Made by a program: the position numbers and the translations under genes
Origin: Parvibaculum sp.
GTDB lineage: Bacteria > Pseudomonadota > Alphaproteobacteria > Parvibaculales > Parvibaculaceae
Assembly (NCBI GenBank): GCA_020062605.1
Contig: JAGUWA010000408.1
Span: forward strand, 1 to 5,201
Length of the DNA stretch: 5,201 nt
Direction: 5' to 3'
The notes under the pieces: model-generated
The model's input: the letters and a program-made list of their open reading frames with translations, nothing else
The model's database searches: none
Told to the model about the DNA's origin: nothing
Shown: in pieces, positions 1-5,108 of the stretch
Position numbering within the stretch: the stretch's first letter is position 1
Layout of the letters: every line of letters begins with the position of its first letter

Positions 1-1206
1 ACATACGACGCCATCATCCTCGGCGCGGGCGGCGCCGGTCTCTTCTGTGCGCTGACCGCGGGGAGGCGAGGGCGCCGCGTCCTCGTCATCGACCACGCCA
101 AAAAGCCCGCCGAAAAAATCCGCATCTCCGGCGGCGGCCGCTGCAACTTCACCAACATCCACACCAGCGGGAAAAACTTCCTCTCGGACAATCCGCGCTT
201 CTGCCTCTCCGCGCTGGCGGGCTTTCAGCCGTCGGACTTCATCGCGCTGGTTGAGCGCCACAACATCGCCTGGCACGAAAAGACGCTCGGGCAATTGTTC
301 TGCGACGGCTCCTCGCAACAGATCATCGACATGCTGCTCGATGAATGCGCCCAATCCTCGAAAATGGGGGGCGGCGTCACCATTGCCCTCGAAACGGAAG
401 TGAAATCCGTGTCGAAGGGCGAGGGCGGTTTCACGGTGGATACCTCCAGGGGCCGCTTCGAGGCCGCTTCCCTCGTCGTCGCGACGGGCGGCAAGTCGAT
501 CCCCAAGATGGGCGCGACCGGCTTCGGCTACGATCTCGCCCGCCAGTTCGGCCTTGCCGTCGTTCCGCCGCGTCCCGCCCTCGTGCCCTTCACCTTCGGG
601 CCGGAACTGCGTGCCCAACTTGAAGGCCTCTCCGGCGTCTCGGTGGACGCGGAAGTCTCATGCGGCAAGACGCGCTTCGCCGAGGCGCTGCTTTTCACCC
701 ATCGCGGCCTCTCCGGCCCCGCCATCCTGCAAATCTCGTCTTACTGGAAAGAGGGAGACGAGATCGTGGTGAACCTCGCGCCCGGCCACGATGTCTTCGC
801 CGAATTGCGGGAAGCGCGCTCCACCCAGCCGAAACAGGACGTGGTGACGGCACTGTCGCGCCTGCTGCCGAAAAGCCTCGCCGAGCGGTGGTGCGAAAGG
901 GCGGGTGTCGAAGGCCGCCTCGCCGACCTCTCCGACAAGCGCCTCCGCGCCCTTGCCGGTAGCGTCAACCAATGGCGCGTCAAACCTCAGGGCACGGAAG
1001 GCTTCCGCACCGCCGAAGTCACCGCCGGCGGCGTCGACACGCGCGGCCTCTCCTCAAAGACAATGGAAGCCCGCGACCATCCTGGCCTCTACTTCATCGG
1101 CGAAGTCCTCGACGTCACCGGCCACCTCGGCGGCTTCAACTTCCAATGGGCCTGGGCGTCGGGCTACGCGGCAGCGTCAGCCCTCCGAAGCAGCAACGCC
1201 GCGTAG
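1..1206 (+). CDS. YhiN/HI0933-family NAD(P)/FAD-dependent oxidoreductase (5' end cut by window)
   Basis: The reading frame is open from base 1 to TAG at 1204-1206 (401 visible residues). YhiN proteins are about 400 residues, so only the start codon and perhaps a few residues are missing. Visible motifs (window residue numbers): Rossmann FAD-binding GAGGAG at 8-13; an acidic D31 ending the second strand (VLVID); the family signature KIRISGGGRCNFTN at about 39-52; a second FAD-contact motif ATGGKSIPKMG at about 161-171; FTHRGLSGPAILQ at about 232-244; and a C-terminal FAD-binding block from TAGGVDTRGLSSKTM to GEVLDVTGHLGGFNFQWAW, about 341-385. The protein is a soluble flavoprotein with no signal peptide or membrane segment in view. 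Family knowledge: older annotation calls it 'aminoacetone oxidase family'. E. coli YhiN has been reported as the 23S rRNA dihydrouridine synthase RdsA; whether that holds for this homologue is unknown. The GC-rich codon use matches prfB, so this looks like resident host DNA. The family call is secure and the substrate is not. Confidence 0.95.
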   Translation, partial: TYDAIILGAGGAGLFCALTAGRRGRRVLVIDHAKKPAEKIRISGGGRCNFTNIHTSGKNFLSDNPRFCLSALAGFQPSDFIALVERHNIAWHEKTLGQLFCDGSSQQIIDMLLDECAQSSKMGGGVTIALETEVKSVSKGEGGFTVDTSRGRFEAASLVVATGGKSIPKMGATGFGYDLARQFGLAVVPPRPALVPFTFGPELRAQLEGLSGVSVDAEVSCGKTRFAEALLFTHRGLSGPAILQISSYWKEGDEIVVNLAPGHDVFAELREARSTQPKQDVVTALSRLLPKSLAERWCERAGVEGRLADLSDKRLRALAGSVNQWRVKPQGTEGFRTAEVTAGGVDTRGLSSKTMEARDHPGLYFIGEVLDVTGHLGGFNFQWAWASGYAAASALRSSNAA

Positions 1207-1233
1207 GAGGGGCAACGCTCTCTAATTTAAAGC

Positions 1234-1281
1234 GTCATTGCCGGGCTTGACCCGGCAATCCAGTAGCCGCCGCATGGCGGC
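1234..1281. repeat. Alphaproteobacterial palindromic repeat, two adjacent stem-loops
   Basis: Stem 1 is attgccggg (1237-1245) paired with cccggcaat (1251-1259) around the loop cttga. Stem 2 is gccgcc (1266-1271) paired with ggcggc (1276-1281) around gcat. The core 'gtcattgccgggcttgac' is a sequence I recognise as a dispersed intergenic palindrome in Rhizobiales-like genomes. It begins 28 bases after the flavoprotein stop codon. No T-run follows either stem, so it is not a canonical intrinsic terminator, although it could still stabilise the mRNA 3' end. Confidence 0.8.
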
Positions 1282-1327
1282 GTCTCTCTTCGCAAGACTT
1301 GAGACTATCGTTCTACGTCCCTCGCTC

Positions 1328-1373
1328 TGGATGCCCGGCCTCCTTGAAAACAAAAGGAGGGTCCAGGCATGAC
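1328..1373. repeat. Imperfect palindrome, possible partner half of the preceding repeat
   Basis: The inner stem is cctcctt (1339-1345) paired with aaggagg (1354-1360) around an 8-base A-rich loop. The outer arms atgcc (1331-1335) and ggcat (1366-1370) also pair, with unpaired bases between the two stems. The right end, ggcatgac, is close to the reverse complement of gtcattgcc at 1234-1242. The whole 1234-1373 stretch could therefore be one long composite palindrome whose interior has diverged. Confidence 0.6.
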
Positions 1374-1414
1374 AAGTTTTAGGGTAGACGCAAAGTCTTA
1401 CTCCAAATCTCTGT

Positions 1415-1459
1415 GTCACCCCGGCGACCTGTCCCGGCGAAAGCCGGGGACACCGGGGT
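1415..1459. repeat. Palindromic repeat, 'gtcaccccggcga' type
   Basis: Two nested stems lie on one axis. The outer stem is accccgg (1418-1424) with ccggggt (1453-1459). The inner stem is cccggc (1433-1438) with gccggg (1443-1448) around the tetraloop gaaa. The gt/ac pair continues the inner stem past one bulged g. It shares the cccggcgaa core with the next element, so the two look like related copies of one family. Confidence 0.75.
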
Positions 1460-1483
1460 CCATGGGCCTCCCCACACCCACAG

Positions 1484-1553
1484 GTGTCATCCCGGCGAAG
1501 GCCGGGACCCACCCTGCCTTCGCCGAAGCGAAGCTCCGGCTTCGCGCAGGCAG
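1484..1553. repeat. Palindromic repeat, 'gtcatcccggcgaaggccggg' type, with extension
   Basis: The first stem is cccggc (1491-1496) with gccggg (1501-1506) around gaag. The extension pairs ctgcct (1514-1519) with aggcag (1548-1553) and, inside it, cgaagc (1524-1529) with gcttcg (1539-1544). This is the common 'gtcatcccggcgaaggccgggacc' dispersed repeat of alphaproteobacteria, recognised from memory. It follows the preceding related copy after only about 25 bases. Confidence 0.75.
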
Positions 1554-1607
1554 GTCGCAGCACCTCTTGCCGCAGCGCCGGGCGCTACCCTCAGCCTCAC
1601 CCCAACC

Positions 1608-1706
1608 CGTCATTGCGAGCGAAGCGAAGCAATCCAGGGGCCGCACACTCAAAAGCCAGCCGCTCTGGATTGCTTCGTCGGCCCTGCGGGCCTCCTCGCA
1701 ATGACG
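1608..1706. repeat. 99-bp palindromic element with two perfect stems
   Basis: The outer arms cgtcattgcgag (1608-1619) and ctcgcaatgacg (1695-1706) are perfect 12-base reverse complements. The inner arms cgaagcaatccag (1625-1637) and ctggattgcttcg (1665-1677) are perfect 13-base reverse complements. The apical 27 bases are not paired. 'Gtcattgcgagcgaagcgaa' is a widespread dispersed repeat that often occurs in extragenic DNA. Two perfect arms suggest either recent insertion or selection for the structure. There is no transposase nearby, so a MITE-like or REP-like non-autonomous element is the simplest reading. Confidence 0.85.
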
Positions 1707-1749
1707 TTGAAAGGAAAACATAGAACCCGAACTCCCTCTGCGATCTCTG

Positions 1750-1807
1750 CCTCTGCGTGCCAATTCCTTTTCCCACGCAGAGGCGCAGAGGCGCAGAGGC
1801 GCAGAGC
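1750..1807. repeat. Hairpin fused to an 8-bp tandem repeat (cgcagagg)x4
   Basis: A 10-bp stem pairs cctctgcgtg (1750-1759) with cacgcagagg (1774-1783) around a 14-base pyrimidine-rich loop. The right arm continues into four head-to-tail units: cgcagagg at 1776-1783, 1784-1791 and 1792-1799, then cgcagagc at 1800-1807. The left side (ctctgcctctgcgtg) matches the two-unit array with a small gap, so the structure can slide in register. Repeats of this type occur in many unrelated bacteria, and copy number is expected to vary. Confidence 0.8.
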
Positions 1808-1841
1808 GCATAGGGGCACCACGCCAACCACACCAACACGT

Positions 1842-1932
1842 GTCACCCCGGCGGCCGCCTCCCGACCTGTCCGCCGTAGCATCCAGCGAAGGCGGAAGCT
1901 CCGAAGGAGCGAAGGGGGAAGCCGGGCGTCAT
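1842..1932. repeat. Degenerate palindromic repeat cluster
   Basis: It begins gtcaccccggc (1842-1852) and ends gccgggcgtcat (1921-1932). These ends are approximately reverse-complementary, so this is probably another copy of the 'gtcaccccggcga' family with diverged contents. Internal stems are tccgcc (1870-1875) with ggcgga (1891-1896), and gctcc (1898-1902) with ggagc (1906-1910) around gaa. The next 58 bases up to the following gene show nothing I recognise. Confidence 0.55.
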
Positions 1933-1990
1933 AAGCCTTTCGTCACGCACCGCCATCAGAAATAGGCGCGATTGGCCGGAACACCCCCGA

Positions 1991-2458
1991 TTAAACTAGC
2001 CCCGCGTCTGAAAGTACTTTCTGCCACATGCGACCCGCAGAGTGTACAACGTCGACGAGACGATGCTTCTGCCCATCGAAAAAAAGATTCACATGGTGCC
2101 TTTCACGCCCTTCGATCCAAACTGCAAAATTGTCATACTCCCTAGCCACAGACCATTCTGCGTCTGACGGACTTTGGGTGATGACCAAGTGTCTAGACCT
2201 ATTTGCGAGATCACGAACAATTCTCCAAGTGGGTTTCTGCTGCAATTTTACGTCGAGTGCCTCCTTATTCAGCGCCCCGTCTTTGATCAGCCACTCCCGA
2301 AGCGAGTGGCTCCACACGAAATATGCGAGAGCGAAGTCCATCGCTGTGTGGAAATCCGCTGCAGGCAGATCATCAAGCGCTGCCGCGACGCGACTTTTCC
2401 ACCGTTCACAGCGTCTATAGTGGTTAGCCCAGCCGCCAACTCGATCCGCGCTAAGCAT
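1991..2458 (-). CDS. Hypothetical 155-aa protein with SLREWL / RDLANRSRHL core
   Basis: ATG is at 2458-2456 and TAA at 1993-1991. The start is well fixed because an in-frame TAA lies three codons upstream. AAGGAG sits only 2 bases before the ATG, with a second candidate, GGGAG, 10 bases before it. Function is not recognised. The N-terminal half looks helical (about residues 12-60, ending in SLREWLIKD). It is followed by WRIVRDLANRSRHL at 78-91, then a strand-like C-terminal part (FAVWIEG, HVNLFF) and a final helix with W145. A pattern of 'H-x-L-K/R-D/E-W-L' followed by 'D-L-A-N-x-S-K/R-H-L' recalls a family of uncharacterised small proteins, possibly HEPN-like. However, R82 to H90 are spaced R-x7-H, not the catalytic HEPN R-x4-6-H. 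No signal peptide or membrane helix is seen. Sampled GC is about 48-53%, against about 65-72% in the flanking genes, which suggests acquisition. It is divergent from the NYN gene. Confidence 0.75.
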   Translation of the reverse strand: MLSADRVGGWANHYRRCERWKSRVAAALDDLPAADFHTAMDFALAYFVWSHSLREWLIKDGALNKEALDVKLQQKPTWRIVRDLANRSRHLVITQSPSDAEWSVAREYDNFAVWIEGRERHHVNLFFDGQKHRLVDVVHSAGRMWQKVLSDAGLV

Positions 2459-2864
2459 CGCTCCTTATCTCCCTTCGCCTAGTCGCGAAGATAGTGCAAA
2501 GTCGGCGGATTAAACGCAATTTCATGAGGTCACTTTGCGATCAATCGGACCATTTGTTGTGGTCTCGGCCAACGGCACCAATGGCCTGTAAGTCGAAATT
2601 CAAACTGAGACACACCCTCCGCGTCTCTATTCTCCATCTCGGCCCCGGCCGTTCAAATCTGGAAATGGCGGAAAGAAGTCAAGCGCTCCCCGGGAACCCC
2701 ACGTTACGGTGTAAGGGCTTGGATTCCTTATTATTTCCCTTGACGACATTGCGCCGATTTCCTATCTATGACAAATTGATAGAAGACGGCCCTGTTCATT
2801 CGTCCTTGATGGAAAGCGTGAAAGCGCTACGAGTGGGCGGGGTCATTTCTTTTGTGGGGCGCGA
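2459..2864. other. Divergent intergenic region between the 155-aa gene and the NYN gene
   Basis: These 406 bases separate two divergently transcribed accessory genes and must hold both promoters. I find a plausible promoter only for the rightward gene. A rightward frame opens from GTG at 2494 and overlaps the NYN start by ATGA, but its translation (rich in R, S and L with no recognisable motif) and its long A/T-containing stretches do not look coding. No tRNA, riboswitch or strong inverted repeat was recognised. Confidence 0.6.
2740..2768 (+). promoter_or_regulatory. Candidate sigma-70-type promoter for the NYN gene
   Basis: TTGACG at 2740-2745 (five of six bases of the -35 consensus TTGACA), a 17-base spacer, and TATCTA at 2763-2768 as a weak -10. 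TTGACG is the usual alphaproteobacterial -35. The predicted start near 2775 would leave a leader of about 90 bases before the ATG at 2865. The -10 matches the E. coli consensus at only three positions, so this is a candidate and not a firm call. Confidence 0.4.
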
Positions 2865-3482
2865 ATGAAAGCCAACTTTGCCATCCTTGTCGATGGTGGA
2901 TTCATCCGGGTCAAGCTCAAGCAACGCAACAAGCATTTTCCAACCGTCGATGAAATCAAGGCCGAAATAGACCGGATCAAGGCGAACCCGGCCTTGGCCG
3001 ACTATGCGCTTCTTAGGGTCTACTACTACGACGCACCTCCAGCCTCCGGCGTTCTGACCAATCCGGTGGACAGCTCGACCGTCGATCTGGCTGCAAATCC
3101 AAACTTTGCCGCCAATTTGGGACTGCAACAGAAGTTGGAGATGCAACCTGATTTTGCGCTCCGTTCTGGAGAGACGTCTGTACACGGATGGGCTCTTGGA
3201 GATGCGGCACTTCGAAACATTGTCGAGAAGGGGCCGCGCGTTCTTGAGGCGAAGGATTTTGTACCGAACATAGAGCAGAAGGGCGTCGATTTGCGCATCG
3301 GCCTCGATATAGCGCGGCTCGCCTTGCGTGGACTGGCACAGGTCGTTGTCGTTGTGACCGGAGACAGCGACATGGTGCCGGCTTTCAAATTTGCGCGCCG
3401 CGAGGGGATTCGCGTCTATCTCGATCACATGGGGCACGCCGTGAAACGCGATCTGAAGGCGCATGTTGATCTGGTCCTCTGA
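2865..3482 (+). CDS. NYN-domain (PIN-like, LabA/DUF88-type) predicted ribonuclease
   Basis: 205 residues from ATG 2865 to TGA 3480-3482. No earlier in-frame start codon lies in the preceding 66 bases, and the ribosome site is weak (gtgggg about 5 bases upstream). The NYN domain fills most of the protein. Strand 1 is FAILVDGGF with D10. The middle acidic motif is KGVDLRIGLDIA (139-150) with D142 and D148. The third is VVVVTGDSDMVPAFKFAR (161-178) with D167 and D169, followed by GIRVYLDHMG. The C-terminal HVDLVL (200-205) contains D202. Such acidic clusters in PIN-like folds bind a divalent metal and cut RNA, and no expected acidic position seems to be lost. Residues 57-115 form a longer insert than in minimal NYN proteins (DAPPASGVLTNPVD onward). 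Substrate is unknown. The protein is cytoplasmic with no signal peptide. GC is about 52%, clearly below neighbouring prfB, which suggests horizontal acquisition. It ends 84 bases before prfB on the same strand, so read-through into prfB is possible. Confidence 0.88.
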   Translation: MKANFAILVDGGFIRVKLKQRNKHFPTVDEIKAEIDRIKANPALADYALLRVYYYDAPPASGVLTNPVDSSTVDLAANPNFAANLGLQQKLEMQPDFALRSGETSVHGWALGDAALRNIVEKGPRVLEAKDFVPNIEQKGVDLRIGLDIARLALRGLAQVVVVVTGDSDMVPAFKFARREGIRVYLDHMGHAVKRDLKAHVDLVL

Positions 3483-3566
3483 GTGGGGGTGAGCCTCTTT
3501 ACACCATCCCCCATCCCCCCTATTTTCCGCCTCCAATCAACCGCCGAATCCAGACGGACCCCGCCC

Positions 3567-4695
3567 ATGCGCGCCGAGACGCAGACCCTCGCCGATGAAA
3601 TCAAGCAGTCGCTCGCGCTGCTGAGGAGGCATCTTTGACTGGGATGCCGCTCTCCGCCGCTTCGATGAGCTGACGGCGAAAGCCGAAGATCCCGACTTCT
3701 GGAACGATCCCGAGAAGGCGCAAGGCCTGATGCGCGAGCGCACGCGCCTCGAGGAAGCGATTGGCCGCTACCGGCATCTGGAAGCCGCTCTCAACGACAA
3801 TCTCGAACTGATCGAAATGGGCGAGGCCGAAGGCGACGAGGGGATCGTCGCCGAAGCCGAGGCCGCGCTCAAAGCCGCGCGCGACGAGGCGGCTGAAGCC
3901 GAGATCGAGACGCTGCTCTCCGGCGAAGCGGATGCGAACGACACCTATGTCGAAGTCCATGCGGGCGCCGGCGGCACCGAAAGCCAGGACTGGGCGCAGA
4001 TGCTGCTGCGCATGTATACGCGCTGGGCCGAGCGGCGCGGCTACAAGGTCGAGCTTGTCGAGCGCCATGACGGCGAAGAGGCGGGCATCAAATCGGCGAC
4101 CATTCTCGTCAAGGGTCACAATGCCTATGGCTGGCTGAAGACGGAGTCGGGCGTGCACCGGCTCGTGCGCATCTCGCCCTATGACAGCGCCGCGCGCCGC
4201 CACACCAGCTTCTCTTCCGTCTGGGTCTATCCGGTCGTCGACGACCGCATCGACATTCAGATCAACGAAAGCGATTGCCGCGTCGACACCTATCGCGCCT
4301 CCGGCGCGGGCGGCCAGCACATCAACAAGACCGACAGCGCGGTCCGCATCACGCATATTCCGACGGGCATCGTCGTCGCCTGTCAGAACGAGCGCTCGCA
4401 GCACAAGAACCGCGCCGCCGCCTGGGACATGCTGCGCGCGCGGCTCTATGAGCTTGAGCTTCAGAAGCGCGAAGAGGCCGCCGCCGTCGAGGAGGCGGGC
4501 AAGAAGGATATCGGCTGGGGCCACCAGATCCGCTCCTATGTCCTCCAGCCCTATCAGATGGTGAAGGACCTGCGCACCGGCGTCGAAAGCCCGGACCCCT
4601 CGCGCGTGCTCGACGGCGAGCTCGATCCCTTCATGGCCGCCGCGCTCGCCGCCCGCGTCCATGGCGGCGCCGAAGCCGTCGAGGACATCGAGTAG
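3567..4695 (+). CDS. prfB: Peptide chain release factor 2 (RF2), programmed +1 frameshift
   Basis: RF2 recognises UGA and UAA and triggers peptidyl-tRNA hydrolysis on the ribosome. The first 23 codons run from ATG 3567 to CTT 3633-3635, then TGA. After a +1 shift, translation resumes at GAC 3637 and ends at TAG 4693-4695, giving 375 residues, normal for RF2. Diagnostic features: the RF2-type N-terminal helix with PDFWNDPEKAQ after the shift; HAGAGGTESQDWAQ; the stop-codon recognition tripeptide as SPY at 203-205 (E. coli SPF); RRHTSF; and the catalytic GGQ at 248-250 in YRASGAGGQHINK, whose Gln is normally methylated by PrmC. The residue four before GGQ is Ala (A244), not the Thr of E. coli K-12 RF2. 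The N-terminal part alone is not an alternative gene, and the downstream frame lacks a start that would restore the N-terminal helix. No clear Shine-Dalgarno precedes ATG 3567. The start is chosen because its 23 codons match the usual length before the shift site. Confidence 0.97.
3624..3639 (+). promoter_or_regulatory. prfB: prfB programmed +1 ribosomal frameshift signal
   Basis: AGGAGG (3624-3629) acts as an internal Shine-Dalgarno. Three bases later comes the slippery CTT (3633-3635), followed by TGA C (3636-3639). Peptidyl-tRNA-Leu slips from CUU to UUU and the next codon becomes GAC. The spacing equals that of E. coli (AGGGGG, three bases, CUU UGA C). When RF2 is scarce, slow termination at this UGA favours the shift, so RF2 controls its own synthesis. 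Confidence 0.96.
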
Positions 4696-4723
4696 GGCGG
4701 GGCGCGTTCCTTCTTCTCTTCCC

Positions 4724-4767
4724 ACCCTCCCCTCGGGGAGGGTCGAAATTCGCGGTTGCGAATTTCG
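4724..4767. repeat. Double hairpin just downstream of prfB
   Basis: Two perfect adjacent stems. The first is accctcccc (4724-4732) with ggggagggt (4735-4743), effectively closing on a ctcg tetraloop. The second is cgaaattcgc (4744-4753) with gcgaatttcg (4758-4767) around ggtt. The flanks cccaccc (4721-4727) and ggggcggggg (about 4767-4776) can also pair, giving a three-way or cruciform option. It lies 28 bases after the prfB stop. There is no T-run on the plus strand, so it could be a mobile palindromic repeat, an mRNA 3'-end stabiliser or a non-canonical terminator. Similar 'cctcccctcggggaggg tcgaaattcg' palindromes are dispersed in alphaproteobacteria, from memory. Confidence 0.75.
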
Positions 4768-4775
4768 GGGCGGGG

Positions 4776-5052
4776 GCAGCCTCCAAATCGTCTCCCGTCC
4801 CGCCCCTCAAACCATGTCCCGTTCCGGCACATTCCTGAGCACGCGGAGGCGCACATCGCAGCGCACCTCTCCCGCAGCGGGACAGGTCTCCGCAAGGCCG
4901 GGCAGGGCGCGTGCGTAATCCCCGGCGCGGGGATAAACCTGCACCTCATGACGTTTCGATGACATTTCGATGACAGTCGTCCGGGGATAGCGGGAAAACG
5001 GCGGATTCCGGCCACTTTTCATGGCCCGCGCATTCGTCACGGTCCCGTAACG
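4776..5052. other. Region without a convincing gene between prfB and the leftward gene
   Basis: No protein here can be supported. A short minus-strand frame (ATG 4965 to TGA 4807, 52 residues) has no ribosome site, and its GC bias at third positions is weaker than in prfB. The DNA holds nested inverted repeats at 4843-4893, a small hairpin atcccc/ggggat at 4918-4934 and an 11-bp tandem duplication at 4954-4975. It may be a decayed gene end or a structured non-coding segment. Confidence 0.5.
4954..4975. repeat. Perfect 11-bp tandem duplication
   Basis: The unit tttcgatgaca occurs at 4954-4964 and again at 4965-4975 without mismatch. A unit of 11 bases is not a multiple of three, so it would shift any reading frame that crosses it. 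That argues that this stretch is non-coding, or that a gene here was broken by the duplication. Confidence 0.85.
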
Positions 5053-5081
5053 AAAAAGGCCGGGAGCATGCGCCCCCGACC
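5053..5081 (-). terminator. Intrinsic terminator of the leftward gene
   Basis: Read on the minus strand, ggtcgggggc (5081-5072) pairs along 10 bp with gctcccggcc (5067-5058), including two G-U wobbles, around the loop gcat. It is followed at once by ttttt (5057-5053). The wobbles occur only on this strand, and the plus strand has mismatches there and no T-run. The terminator is therefore directional and belongs to the leftward gene, whose stop codon ends 27 bases upstream of the stem. Confidence 0.88.
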
Positions 5082-5108
5082 TCTCTTCCCCCCGGAATTT
5101 TTCGCGGT

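Noticed and set aside
1413..1934. Long open frames on both strands across the repeat cluster
   Set aside because: Their translations are simply read-outs of palindromic repeats (for example RHCERSEAIQ and VIPAKAGTHPA types), frames overlap on both strands, and no ribosome site or motif is present. They are spurious.
1207..1990. CRISPR array
   Set aside because: There are many repeats, but they are palindromes of different families without constant repeat length or regular spacers.
2650..2668. tRNA T-arm-like string gttcaaatc
   Set aside because: The bases flanking the TTCAAAT loop do not form a 5-bp stem, and no acceptor, D or anticodon arms are found nearby.
2494..2868. 124-codon rightward frame from GTG overlapping the NYN start by ATGA
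   Set aside because: The ATGA overlap looks operon-like, but the translation has no recognisable motif, the start lacks a ribosome site, and the candidate NYN promoter lies inside it.
3484..3526. Possible terminator after the NYN gene (tggggg with ccccca, then tatttt)
   Set aside because: The stem is only 6 bp with an 18-base loop, and the T-rich stretch is separated from it. It is too weak to call.
2796..3536. 246-codon minus-strand frame
   Set aside because: It is antisense to the NYN gene, whose motifs are clear. It is a shadow frame.
3730..4695. Starting prfB at ATG 3730
   Set aside because: This would remove the RF2 N-terminal helix, including PDFWNDPEKAQ, which is intact upstream through the frameshift site.
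3601..4725. 374-codon minus-strand frame
   Set aside because: It is antisense to prfB and arises from the GC-rich third positions of the true gene.
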